Below, one piece after another: positions 35,888-52,220 of a stretch of 64,000 nt of DNA. A program made the translations under genes and the position numbers. Each line of letters opens with the position of its first letter. Position 1 is the first letter of the stretch. The notes beneath the pieces are model-generated. The model saw only the letters and a list, made by a program, of their open reading frames with translations. It made no database searches and had not been told where the DNA came from. This DNA comes from Daphnia carinata (Eukaryota > Arthropoda > Branchiopoda > Diplostraca > Daphniidae), in NCBI RefSeq assembly GCF_022539665.2, contig NC_081333.1:9608971-9672970 (forward strand), given 5' to 3'.

Positions 35888-37262
35888 ATGAAATTTGCTC
35901 CTCTGGCGTTTCTTGTCTTAATTAATTTCCAGGTTTGTTTGTCGGTTTTACCGATTGTAATCTGGCATGGCTTAGGTAATCCAGCTATACAAAGATTTTG
36001 GTTCATTGACTAAAAATACGTTGATATTCCGTGATTACTTCTCTAGGAGATGTATGCTGTAACCCCTTGAGCATTGGTGGTTTACAAAAGTTTATACAAC
36101 AAGAAATTCCTGATGTTTATGTTATTTCATTAAAGATTGGGAAAACCACCAAAGAGGTGCTTGTACTTAGTAATGTTTTTTTCTAGAACAAGACATAACT
36201 TTATATTTAAGGATTTTGAGAATGCATACATAAAAAATGCAAACGATCAAGTCAAATTCGTCTGTGACTTCATCAGAAATGATTCAAAATTAGCTCTAGG
36301 ATATCATGGTCTTGGTATCTCCCAAGGAGGGCAATTCTTGTAATTTCTTTACTACGTTTATAGAATAAAAGTGTGTTAGTTACACTTGTTCTTTGATGTC
36401 TGATAGGAGAGCTGTAGCTCAACGATGCACTAATCCTCCAATGGCTAATCTGATCACTCTAGGCTCTCAACATCAAGGTGTGTATGGACTCCCTCGGTGC
36501 TCGGGTGATGATGTCAAGTTTTGTAACTACATTCGGACGTTGTTGAACCGCGGAGCCTACAAAAAGTGAGTACTCAGACCTATACTTGTCTTCAGATTTT
36601 TTAAATTATCAGCATTCGGTCTAGATGGATTCAAAATTTCGTCGCCCCGGCAGAGTATTGGCATGACCCATTGGATGAGGAGACATACAAAAAAGCAAGC
36701 GTATTTCTTGCTGATATAAATAATGAGAGGGTAATGGCATAGCTCAATGTAAACATGATGTCTTCAATCTTGGATGATAGTCTTACAAATTTTGCTTTTT
36801 CTCATTACAGACAATCAATGAAACTTATAAAACTAATTTACAACAGCTGAAAAACTTTGTCATGGTAAAGTTTACAAAAGATACAGTTGTACAACCAATA
36901 GAAACAGGTAAATTTCAAATCGGCAACTGTTGGTATGTTATTCATGTATATATTTTTTTCTTACTTTATTGTAATCCTTTAAATTGCAGAATGGTTTGGT
37001 TTTTATCGCGAAAATGATTTGAATTCAACTTATACTCTTCAGGAGTCACCGCTCTATATTGAGGTAAGGTACCATCACCTAATTAGTTGACCACCGTTAT
37101 TTTCAAATTTTCCTCTTTTGTTGCCACCTTTGCAAGGATCGCCTAGGCTTACGAACCATGGATGGTCAAGGTAAACTTCATTTCCTGAAAGTTGAAGGGG
37201 ATCACGTTCAATTTAGCCAGACTTGGTTTAAACAAGTGATTATAGAGAAATTCTTACGTTGA
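35888..37262 (+). CDS. PPT1: Palmitoyl-protein thioesterase 1
   Basis: Lysosomal alpha/beta-hydrolase that removes S-palmitoyl groups from proteins during degradation. Eight exons: 35888-35975, 36047-36156, 36212-36339, 36407-36565, 36625-36730, 36811-36907, 36990-37063 and 37137-37262, 295 residues (human 306). The signal peptide is [19 protein letters not shown]. The nucleophile serine sits in [18 protein letters not shown]. The catalytic Asp is in VKFTKDTVV (human D233 position) and the catalytic His in [32 protein letters not shown] and [11 protein letters not shown] are family landmarks. All phases agree and no break is seen, so the enzyme should be active. Poly(A) signal at 37284-37289. 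It sits next to HBP1 on the same strand, with no functional link evident. Confidence 0.95.
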
Positions 37263-37289
37263 AAAGATTTAAAGTGTTAACACAATAAA

Positions 37290-38091
37290 AAGCTATTTAC
37301 TATCGCCATAAAGTATACTAGGATTAGTAACGTTTGCAAAACCACTTGAGTTACGCGTGTTAAGCTCCATAGATGGTGTTGCGATCCTTCCGTTTCAAAT
37401 CGCCAGTATGCTCCGGTATTTGACAGTTTTGGACCGACCGGCCGCTATATGTGATTTAGAGGAGGCCGAAAAATCAGTTTTTAGTCGTCATAAAATGGTA
37501 ATCAGAAATATATGTTAAGTGTTTGACAAATTTCGCATATAATTTAAGGGGACTAAACAAAGCTATTCAGAAATTTGTCTTAGACCTCGGGGTAGGTAAA
37601 GGAACATTAAATATGTATGAAATATCATTTGTTGTCGTTTTGACTCACTTTCTAAGCTAGTGCCAGCAGAGTCACTTTCTAGCAGTCAAAGTTAATGGCG
37701 GCGGATAAATTTGAATAGAAATCGCACCAAAGTAGAAACCTACTAGAGTTGTCGCTCCGATCAATTTTTTATGTTGATGGGCGACCCGATCAATCTTTGG
37801 TTGATCGGACCGAAAAGACTTAAATGCGACAAGCAAATGGACGCTAGATGGCGAAAAAATTGAATTTAAAAAATGATCGAACCCACTTTTTTACTTTATT
37901 ATTTTCGCCATCTAGCGGTCACCATCAATATTATTTTATTATAAACAATGGCTGCTCACGATTGGGTGTGAAGCTTTGTCTAGAAGAGTAACATCAGGGC
38001 AAGCAAAGTAAATGATCCTAATTGGTTGCATCGAGATGTGATTTTTTTCATTTTCTAACAAATTATTTTATGTGTAAACATCTAACAGAAA
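37290..38091. other. Intergenic / HBP1 promoter and 5' UTR
   Basis: No protein gene is seen. The HBP1 coding exon follows an acceptor at 38088-38089 (TCTAACAG), so a 5' non-coding exon must lie here; I could not fix its borders. Short GATCAA/TTGATC inverted repeats occur at 37757-37810. Confidence 0.45.
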
Positions 38092-39624
38092 ATGGCTGCC
38101 CAAACCGATAAGGGGGCTGTCGATGGGAGGGTATCGAGATGCGATCCCGATGAAACCCCAACCCCCACCCCCGTGATAACCAACCATTGTATTAAGCAGC
38201 CCATCAGAAAAATAAAGCCCATCCCGCCTCCACTAGATTTAAGCAAAAGGGGACCACTTGATTTAACCAGCTCAGAAAGTGTTAGTGAATGTGCCAGCTT
38301 TTCTGCCAGCCCGAGAAGCCCTGCCAGCTCAAATCAAAAGCACTTGCCATTTCGCAAAAGGTTTGATATCAAAGTTTTCTTCTAATTTTGCTATGAAACT
38401 GTGCTTAAGAACATTTGAATAACTGTATTTTTATTGCAGAGCATTTAGTTGGACTACATTTCATGATGAAGCTGGTTGCAATTCTCTTAGTCCTGGTCCA
38501 TCATCAGCGATTATGCAGAGAAGCACATATTATGGGTTCATACCCACTAGCCCACATATAAGCCGATTGTCTGTCATTAAACAAGAATCAATCGATCAGC
38601 CTGATGTATTTGGTGACTACTTGAGCTCAAATGTGGAAGGAAAAGAAGACCAAGAAAGTGTAGCAATTGGAAAATCTTCCAAAGGAAAACCTTGTGTATA
38701 TTCTGAAGCAAAGAAAGTGATTAATTATCCTGCTCCCCAAAGTCCTGCCTTTCCCACTCCTGCCACACCCAGCCCACTATCTCCTATGAACTTCCCTCCC
38801 ACGTCAACTTTTTTCCCACCACATTTTCATCCAAAACTTTCTTCATACTCCTGGTCAGGAACATTGCTCAGTCCCGCCCCTTCTTTGCACAGCAGCAGTC
38901 AAGAAGAATTAGCCCAGTGTCGTCCTTGGAAACTGGAGGTACAGCATTCCTTTCGGATGTGTTTGAACTTTACTGTTGCTAAATAGATTATGAAATGGCG
39001 TTCCCGTCTCAGGAAAATGAAATGGAGGAAGAAACATCTGATAATGTTGCTGCCAGCAGAGAGGAATCGGATACATTTCATGGAGGAACCGTTTCACGAG
39101 AGGACTACGTACACAGCGAGCCTCAACCAGGAACGTCCGAGCTATGCGAACGCCTGCAGCGGTAGGGTGTTTCTTGATTTGCGTTTTGATAAACTGGACG
39201 ATTCATTTCTTTTACTAGGTTCGACTTCGTCATGCCACCGGCAGTATCCAAGAGTAATGAAAAACGTTATCAGGTCACTAGTGAGGAGGCGGCCACTAGT
39301 TTGGCCCCTTCGCCTGCCAAACGCCCAATGAATGGATTCATGCTTTTCGCTCAAAAATATCGCCTCCAGCTCATCCAACAGTTCCCAGGACGTGATAATA
39401 GGTAAGAACTATAATTAAATGGCCCAGATGGTTTAGATTGCTGCATAACTCTTGTCCTGTGTCATTGCTACAGGGCCATCAGTGTAATGCTTGGCGATGC
39501 TTGGAAGCGTTTAAATCCGGGAGAGAAAGAAGTTTATACTGCAGAGGCACATTTGAGAGCGGAAGAATATCGTCGATTGTTTCCCGATTGCTGGAAGCGT
39601 AAGCGTTCCAAATCCACAAGCTAG
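38092..39624 (+). CDS. HBP1: HBP1-type HMG-box transcription factor
   Basis: HMG-box protein 1 is a sequence-specific repressor acting in cell-cycle exit and Wnt signalling. Five coding exons: 38092-38360, 38440-38938, 39013-39161, 39219-39401 and 39474-39624, 416 residues. The HMG box is C-terminal: KRPMNGFMLFAQKYRLQL, FPGRDNRAISVMLGDAWKRL, ending LFPDCWKRKRSKSTS, where CWKRKR at the end is the HBP1 hallmark. The N-terminal 270 residues are Pro/Ser-rich with a possible SUMO site (VIKQES), and an acidic stretch precedes the box. The AXH domain of vertebrate HBP1 is not visible between them, so this is a shorter form or the AXH exon is missing from my model. The ATG directly follows an acceptor (AG|AAAATG), so the 5' UTR is spliced. 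Confidence 0.85.
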
Positions 39625-40078
39625 GCAATGTTTCTTTTATCATCTTTATACTTCATTTTCACTGTTTCGAATTGTGGGTTGTGGGATCAGATTTCGGCGA
39701 GGTGATCATTTCGCAGGTTTTTGCTTCTGGTTCAGCTCTTACGCGGACTTAAAATGCAGACATTTTAGTTTTGATCAGTCGCGACTACGGAAATTTTAAG
39801 AAAAAAACTTTCCTTTCTGTTGAATGGCTTTGATGTTGCATGTATATATTTGGTAAACAAAAAATTAAGAAAAAAGGGAATTCAGAAGCTAGGACGTCCC
39901 GTTGGAATCAACTGCAGCTTAGCTCGCAGATCAGGCATTTCGAGATTGTTGGCTTTGTTAAGTTTAAACAGTTGGAACCGTAAGAACCTTTCGTAGGTTA
40001 TGGGAACTTTTTTGAGGAGGAAGGGGGAGAGAGGACAAGGAACTGTGCTAGACGGGTGATGTCTGCAAGATCACAAAA
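39625..40078. other. HBP1 3' UTR and flank
   Basis: AT-rich; no other gene is seen. It leads into the duplicated segment. Confidence 0.45.
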
Positions 40079-41876
40079 ACAGGTTTTTTTTTTTTTGGCG
40101 ATTCCTGTCATTGAGGCTAATCAGAAGCTTGCTTGTTCGATGTCGTATTTCCCCTTTTTTAAAAATCCGGATAAAGAAAAAAATATTTATTTGATGAAGA
40201 GCCAGAAGGCGTTATGTCTATTGGTATGTCTATTCGGCGACGTCGTTAATCCGCGACAATCAATCAGGATGTGTTACTTTTCTCACCAAATTGTGATAGA
40301 AGAGCACAATTGGTTTTCAACGTGAATTCTTCTCAAATTCGTATAAAAACCTTACTACAAAAAATGCCAATATCCATGATCTCAACAGATTTGGCATTCT
40401 ACAATCCCTCGTTTTGATTCGACCTGCTCCTTGAGCTGTTCATTTCTTCTTTCCGCCTTTCTTCTTTCTATGTTTACTTCAATTTGTTCAGCCTCAGTTA
40501 TCACACACGCTTTTGCAAGAAGACATAAGTGCATTACAATCATTTCGTTCATTTTTTTTAAACCTTTATTTCCCCTTCCTCTCTATTCTTCTTATTGTTT
40601 TCACGGGTATACTTAATCCCCAAAAGGTCAAAAAACTATCAGTGGTTTCAGTGTCTTCCTCTCGCCATTCTGTCCAATTGAAATGCTGCACAACTCGCCC
40701 TCAGCATCAATTTGATAACCTTAATTTCATCCTCTGATGCTTTTCGCCTCGTTTCTGAACCAGGTCGAGCGTGATCTCTCTCCGTTTGAACACAGGAAGA
40801 AATTGTTCTCTAGAACTAATCGTTTAATCGTAAAAAAACTAAATTTTAAAAGGGTTATTTGGATACCTCGGTGTGTCTATTTGATGGCAAGTTTGGAAAA
40901 TTGATTTGTTGGAATGGACATTTAACTAGATGTGTATAACCTATTCACAATGTTGTCTTCGTTCTACTTTCTCTTCTTTGGTTTCCGTAAATGTTTCCAC
41001 GAGGGCCAGTTGAAAAGTGCAACTTTAAGTTGGAAAGATATGAAAAATACATAATCTAAAAACAAAGTACCTGGGATTTAAAAGGTACAGGTGCCGCGGA
41101 TTTATTTCTAAATTTCTTCACTTTCAGTGTATTTGACTACCAAGAAAGAAAAACAAGGTGGGATTTTGGAAATGATAAAAAATTGAAAAAAACATGGTGG
41201 AGAAGAAGTGGACACTCACTTAAAGTCCTTTCTGTAACAGAACAATAACATCGATACTGGAATTTAAGAAAAATAGCAAACATGAACAATAACGACATCG
41301 TGGCTACAGCAGTCTGGAGAAACAGCTTTAAAAGATTTACAAGATTGTTCTTTTTCCCACACATTTCAACCGAGCTACACCTTGAAACAAAATCTAAACG
41401 GGGAAATACGAACCTTTTCCGCTTATAAACGCTACGCAGCTGTAGCGTGATTGGTGTGATGTTTACTTTGAACACGAATTGCAACCTTTCCTTCTTTCCT
41501 TCTTTAGTATGTAAATGTGACAAAGGTTATTCTTTTGACATTCATTTTGTCTCTTCAACGGGCTCGAGGAGTGTAGGCAACTTTTTCCAACTAAGCTCAA
41601 CACCCCAGATTTCACGGGCGTATTCTGCGATTGTCCGATCACTAGAAAATTTGCCAAATGAAGCAATGTTGTGAATACAAATCTTCATCCAGACGCTCTG
41701 GTCCTGTATTTTCAAATAGAAAACCACACATTACATAACTAAACTCGAACAGTCCAGATGAAAATAAAAACTAAGTTGTTTCCTTGTAAGCCGCATTGAC
41801 TTTCTCGTGGGCGGCTATATAATCGTCGTAATCAGCCGAGCAAAAGAAACGATCGTGATACATGAGGTTGTAAATT
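40079..41876. repeat. Segmental duplicate of the glycogen phosphorylase 3' end (left copy)
   Basis: Matches 43310-44630 over most of its length: for example GGCGATTCCTGTCATTGAGGCTAAT, TCGGCGACGTCGTTAATCCGCG and the exon region at the right end. The right copy lacks about 0.5 kb that is present here (about 40560-41000). The copy stops abruptly inside the penultimate phosphorylase exon near 41876 and joins the fold-back units. Frames inside it at 40431-40737 and 41137-41523 are treated as non-coding. Confidence 0.8.
41542..41870 (-). pseudogene. Dead copy of the last two glycogen phosphorylase exons
   Basis: The copy of the last exon (41542-41703) is still open and reads close to the true one ([20 protein letters not shown] against [20 protein letters not shown]). 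The copy of the penultimate exon is truncated: only its 3' part from about 41782 to 41870 remains. Its splice donor has changed from GT to GA (TACAAG|GAAAC against TACAAG|GTAAC). There is no upstream exon or promoter. It cannot make enzyme on its own; use as an alternative 3' exon of the real gene would have to cross the true stop and 2.6 kb. Confidence 0.75.
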
Positions 41877-41890
41877 GAATTAAATAAATT

Positions 41891-42567
41891 GCGAATCGAA
41901 ACCATTTTCTAGCGCGCCAGTACGCTACAGCGCTAGCATGACACATCAAACTTCTTTGATTATTCAAAAACTATAAACTCTACGTAAAAACAAATTTCAT
42001 TATCGTGTTCTTTGTTAAATTTTGAATCAGAATCATATATAGTTTATCTAGATTTAATGACATTATTTTTTAATAGGACACAATTTTAAGCCCGACAAAA
42101 TAAGCCCGGCCTTCTGTTTTTTACGGTTAATTCAAAATCTATAGGCCCAATATGAAAATATACCTGATTTTCGCGACCAGCGATCAATTTCGAATCAAAA
42201 TAATGTATTTTTAACCAAATCTAGAATTTGACGAAAATTGAAAAGTGAGAAGGCTATAGCCTTCCTACTTTTTCATTTTTGGCCAAATTTCAAATGTGGC
42301 TTAAAATACATGATTTGGATGCAGAATGAAATGTTAATCACGAATATAAAGTTTATTTTTTAATTGGCCTTATAGTTTTTGAATTAAACAAAAAAAACAG
42401 AAGGCCGGGCTTATTTTGTCGGGCTTAAAATTTTGTCCTATTAAAAAATAATATCATTAAGTCTAGATAACTGTACATGATTCTGATTCAAAATTAACCA
42501 AGAAACACGAAAATGGAAGTTGTTTTTATTTAGAGTTTATAGTTTTTGAGCAATCTAAAATATAGGG
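41891..42567. repeat. Fold-back element, tandem unit 1
   Basis: A long inverted repeat with arms of about 300 bp around the palindromic centre GGCTATAGCC (42253-42262). The arms carry AAGCCCGACAAAATAAGCCCG on the left and its complement on the right, and outer TTATTCAAAAACTATAAACT blocks. It starts with GCGAATCGAAACCATT...CTAGCGCGCCAGTACGCT. No open frame for a transposase is seen, so it would be a non-autonomous element. Confidence 0.8.
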
Positions 42568-43263
42568 GCGAATCGAAACCATTACTAGCGCGCCAGTATG
42601 CTACAGCGCTAGCGTGACATCAAACTTCTTTGATTATTCAAAAACTATAAACTCTACGTAAAAACAAATTTCATTATCGTGTTCTTTGTTAAATTTTGAA
42701 TCAGAATTATACATAGTTTATCTAGATTTAATGATATTATTTTTTAATAGGACAAAATTTTAAGCCCGACAAAATAAGCCCGGCCTTCTGTTTTTTACGG
42801 TTAATTCAAAATCTACAGGCCCAATATGAAAATATACCTGATTTTCGCGACCAGCGATCAATTTCGAATCAAAATAATGTATTTTTAATCAAATCTAGAA
42901 TTTGACGAAAATTGAAAAAGTGAGAAGGCTATAGCCTTCCTACTTTTTCATTTTTGGCCAAATTTCAAATGTGGCTTAAAATACATGATTTGGATGCAGA
43001 ATGAAATGCTAATCACGAATATAAAGTTTATTTTTTAATTGGCCTTATAGTTTTTGAATTAAACAAAAAAAAACAGAAAGTCGGGCTTATTTTTTCGGGC
43101 ATATTTTGCCGGGCTTAAAATTTTTTCCTATTTAAAAATAATATCATTTAATCGAGATAACTATATACGATCCTGATTCAAAATTAATCACGGAACAAGA
43201 AAATGGAATATGTTCTTACGTAGAGTTTATGGTTTTTGAGTAATCTAAAATATAAAATTAGGT
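42568..43263. repeat. Fold-back element, tandem unit 2
   Basis: Close repeat of unit 1 in direct orientation, centre GGCTATAGCC at 42927-42936, again with inverted arms. The junction sequence GCGAATCGAAAC...CTAGCGCGCCAGT occurs before unit 1, between the units and once more at 43264-43298, as expected for tandem copies sharing a junction. Confidence 0.8.
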
Positions 43264-43309
43264 GCGAATCGAAACTATTTCTAGCGCGCCAGTACGCTAA
43301 GCTTTGTTA

Positions 43310-44294
43310 CAGGTTTTTTTTATGGCGATTCCTGTCATTGAGGCTAATAAGAAGCTTGCTTATTCGGTGTCGTATTTCACCTTTTTTAAAAATCGGATAA
43401 AGAAATAATTATTTATTTGATGAAGGGCCAGCAGATTTTATGTCTATCGATGTCTATTCGGCGACGTCGTTAATCCGCGACAATCAATCAGGATGTGTTA
43501 CTTTTCTCACCAAATTGTGATAGAAGAGCACAATTGGTTTTCAACGTGAATTCTTTTTCAAATCTTATACAAAACTTTACAACAAAAAAAGAATGCCAAC
43601 ATCCATGATCTCAACAGGTTTGGCATTCTAAAATCCCTCGACTTTTGATTCGATCTGCTCATCGAGCTGTCCATTTCTTCTTTCTGCCTTTCTTCTTTCT
43701 ATGTTTACTTCAATTTGTTCAGTCCCAGTTATCACACACACGCTTTTGCAAGACACAAGTGCGGGACAGTTGAAAAGAGCAACTTTAAGTTGTAAGAATA
43801 TGAAAAATACATAATCTAAAAACAAAGTATCTGGGATTTAAAAGGTACAGGTGCCGCGGATTTATTTCTAAATTTCTTCACTTTCAGTGTATTTGACTAC
43901 CAAGAAAGAAAAACAAGGTGGGATTTTGGAAATGATGATAAAAAATAAAAAAAAATGGTGGAGAAGAAGTGGAAACTCACATTAAAGTCCTTTCTGTAAC
44001 AGAACAAGAACATCGACACTAGAATTTAAGAAAAAATAGCAAACATGAACAATAACGACATCGTGGCTACAGCAGTCTGGAGAAACAGCTTTAAAAGATT
44101 TACAAGATTGTTCTTTTCCCACACATTTCAACCGAACTACACCATGAAACAAAATCTAAACGGGGAAATACGAACCTTTTCCGCTTATAAACGCTACTCA
44201 GCTGTAGCGTGATTGGTGTGATGTTTACTTCGAACACGAATTGCAACTTTCCTTCTTCAGTATGTAAATGTGACAAAGGTTATTCTTTTGACAT
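43310..44294. repeat. Segmental duplicate (right copy), 3' flank of glycogen phosphorylase
   Basis: Non-coding part of the right copy of the segmental duplication, continuing into the true last exons up to about 44630. It contains the presumed 3' UTR of glycogen phosphorylase. Confidence 0.75.
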
Positions 44295-49608
<5,314 letters not shown>

Positions 49609-50358
49609 GTTGGCGAATAATTACTTCAAACTTTGGCTGGATCAAATTTAAGTACAAACGATATATCTGAGTCAAAACTTGAAGAATGGAGAGTCGGCAA
49701 GAGGAGCACTGACTTTCGCCTCGATCTGAGAACGAGTGAAGTCTTGTTTCTCCAACAGAAACGTCTAAAGTAAATCTGTAACAATCCGATATGAACGGGA
49801 TTGCGTTAAAACACGGGATTTTGATGCAGGCTGATAAATTGCGGACTTATGTGCGGGGATTTGAATGGACATTTGGCCCAGAAATTGGTGGGCAGGATGC
49901 GGGGCGATTGTACACGGGGTCACTTTTCATTTTTTTTTTTGCGATATAAAGCACTGCTAGGCGAAAACACACGACTTAGTTATTCAAATTAAATTCAGTA
50001 AAAAGTTAAATGCAAAATCAAAAGTCATGTATAGTATGTTTCGATAGAACTTCCTTTCAGCTGATAAAAATTCAACGCCATCTAGCGAATTTCTATTATA
50101 TCGCTTTCAACCGTCGATTTTCTTTAAAACAAATACCCGCATGGTTTGTTTACCAGGTACAAGTTTCTTTTCGAAGACATTATATTAGCCAGAAATCGGA
50201 AGTCTATAGAATTTATGTACGCCTTGTAAATATCTGTTTTATTGTACCCGTGGTACGCTGCTCTTCACATTTCTTAGCATTGTCGTACAGGGTAAAAATT
50301 TGAATTCACACAAAATTGGATTGTTTAAAACAACATTAGGTTTGCTGCCTTTGAATCC
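49609..50358. other. Divergent promoter region, GlyP / mTERF
   Basis: The starts of the two genes face away from each other across 750 bp. A GATATAAAG sequence lies near 49942. No other gene is seen. Confidence 0.45.
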
Positions 50359-51222
50359 ATGATGCTACACAGATCATTGACTGGAGTGCTAGGGCTTGGC
50401 AAACAGTCAAAAAGTAAATGGCGTAACTTTCTACCTGCCTTCCTGAGCACTAAGTCAGATAATATAGAAGATATGCAGAACACTCTTGGTCAACAAGTAT
50501 GGAATGCCTCTATTAAAAAGTTTCAAGATTTAGGTTTCTCATTAAAACAAAGTACCAGTATGCTCTTCAATAATCCTGCACTGTCAAGTTACCCAGCCGA
50601 ACGTCTATGCCACCATTTTGAAGTACTTAGCTCAATTGGGTTTAAAACAGAAGAAATTAGAGATGTGCTTGCCCGTGAACCAAAAATTTTTGACCGTGAC
50701 TTTCAAGTACTTAAGAGGAATCATTCAAACCTGTTGAGACAAATGGGTGATCATCAAGGAAGAATTGCAGCCATTGGTGCCCCCAATACTCTGATTGACA
50801 ATAGTTTCATTACTAACCAGAAAATTGACTATTGCATCATGGAGATGATGATGAACAAACCAAAAATAGCCAAATCAAGAATCCTTCAGTGTTCTTACAG
50901 CTTGATTAAAACTCGGCACATGTTCGCATACCGTTCAGGCTTATATAAGAAAATCGACCCGAAGAACAAAGAGGGATTGATAAATAATCCAAGTATCCCT
51001 GACCTATTCTTTTGTTCAGACGAGATATTCCTCACTCTTTTCAAAGGCTTTACTATTGAAGACTATGTCGTTTTTGATTCCTTGATGACGAGCGAAGAAG
51101 ATCACATAAGTGATGAAGATGAAATGGATTCAAACGATCACACCGATGGAGATAATTCAGAGGATGAAAAAGATTCAGGCGGGAGCTATAAAAACAGATA
51201 CTCTGCGCGACGTAACAAATAA
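50359..51222 (+). CDS. mTERF-family mitochondrial protein
   Basis: A single-exon gene of 287 residues. mTERF proteins are alpha-helical solenoids that bind nucleic acid in mitochondria and act in transcription termination or ribosome assembly. The repeats show as FQDLGFSLKQSTSMLFNNPALSSYP and LSSIGFKTEEIRDVLAREPKIF, spaced like the 30-residue mTERF motif, with weaker repeats after. The N-terminus is basic and Ser-rich, as for mitochondrial import. The C-terminus is an acidic Asp/Glu/Ser tail (EEDHISDEDEMDSNDHTD onward) capped by a basic end. An acidic C-terminal tail recalls mTERF4, the NSUN4 partner, but I am not sure of the subfamily. The protein is short for the family. Confidence 0.75.
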   Translation: MMLHRSLTGVLGLGKQSKSKWRNFLPAFLSTKSDNIEDMQNTLGQQVWNASIKKFQDLGFSLKQSTSMLFNNPALSSYPAERLCHHFEVLSSIGFKTEEIRDVLAREPKIFDRDFQVLKRNHSNLLRQMGDHQGRIAAIGAPNTLIDNSFITNQKIDYCIMEMMMNKPKIAKSRILQCSYSLIKTRHMFAYRSGLYKKIDPKNKEGLINNPSIPDLFFCSDEIFLTLFKGFTIEDYVVFDSLMTSEEDHISDEDEMDSNDHTDGDNSEDEKDSGGSYKNRYSARRNK

Positions 51223-51588
51223 GTTAGTATTTACTTTAGAAGTTATATCAGTGAAAATGGAATATAATAATGAAAATCAATTCAAAAGACTCTGTTTTGT
51301 ATTGAAAGGTAGAAGAAATATGCACATTCATGTTTTACGAAGATGTACAAGAAAGGGTGAAACGCAATAGTTACTCAAAGTTTGGACAATGGAGAAGAAA
51401 TTTTTCGGGGGATAGAAAGAATGCTTTTCCCTAATTATTTCTCGTTTATTGAGGCAGCAAAGCGTGTGCCAGGTTTCTGTGGCTTATGAATCTTCAAATA
51501 GGCAACAGGTCAGTATCAAATATATAAAAAAGCCTTGAACGAATTAGTTTAGATGACTTTACTGACGAAGCAGAGGTGGTTTTCCTGA
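51223..51588. other. Convergent 3' flanks
   Basis: Tail-to-tail spacer between the mTERF gene and the next minus-strand gene; no gene is seen. Confidence 0.45.
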
Positions 51589-52051
51589 TTAGTGCACTTT
51601 GGTTTCAGTAGATTTCCTATGGTTTTTTTGCTGATGATGTTGAAGGACCAATTTCTTTCCCGGCTTCGTCGGGCGGTTTTCCTTCGCCCCTCTCCTGTTC
51701 TCGGGTTGCGAGTGGTGGGCAGGAGTTGGCGTTTTAGCAGTTTGGTGAGGGATAGTAGAACCTTTACGGTGTGCCGGAGCTGAACTTTTGCTTGAGGTCG
51801 TCCGCCTGTTGGTAGCTTCGGTAGTTGGGGACGAGTGAATTGCCCTCCGATGTCGACCGGCCACTTCGAATCCTTCCTCCACTGAAATTGATAATGAAAA
51901 ACGTTACATACGAAGGCACATAATTTTTTTCTCTGGTTTTAGTACGTTTACCTAACGCTACTGGGAGTGGATGCCAGGACTCTTCCATAGGCCACAAGAA
52001 AACAGGTAAGACACAGAGAAGAAGGAGTGCAACCACATACAAATGTCTCAT
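51589..52051 (-). CDS. Small secreted basic protein
   Basis: Two coding exons, 51952-52051 and 51589-51881, 130 residues. MRHLYVVALLLLCVLPVFLWP is a strong signal peptide. The mature part is very basic, rich in Thr, Ser, His, Lys and Pro, with dibasic or polybasic sites (GRHRRA, NRRTT, NRRGA, PGKKL), and has no cysteine. The ATG directly follows an acceptor (CCTAG|ATG), and a non-coding first exon ends at 52115 before a GTAATT donor. A TATA box is at 52213-52220. A peptide-hormone precursor is possible, but no known peptide is recognised. An intrinsically disordered secreted protein is equally possible. Confidence 0.7.
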
Positions 52052-52212
52052 CTAGGATATTATTTTAAATATAATAGCAATAACTTTTGAGGTACACAGG
52101 CAACCACAAATTACCTTAGAGCACTTCTTTCACTGGAGGTACAGTGTCTGAAAGACGAAGTATCCCAAAAACATCAACTTCCAGAAATGAAACTGCTGTG
52201 TGTTGTCCAAGG

Positions 52213-52220
52213 CCTTATAT
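52213..52220 (-). promoter_or_regulatory. TATA box of small secreted basic protein
   Basis: ATATAAGG on the minus strand, about 100 bp upstream of the non-coding exon end at 52115. Confidence 0.5.

Noticed and set aside
40431-41523. Frames inside the left segmental duplicate
   Set aside because: They correspond to non-coding 3' flank in the right copy and differ by indels between the copies.
42250-42270. Palindromes read as bacterial-type terminators or operators
   Set aside because: The host is a eukaryote and the palindromes are centres of a dispersed fold-back repeat.
41891-43298. CRISPR-like array
   Set aside because: Only two large units with internal inverted symmetry; no short direct repeats with unique spacers.
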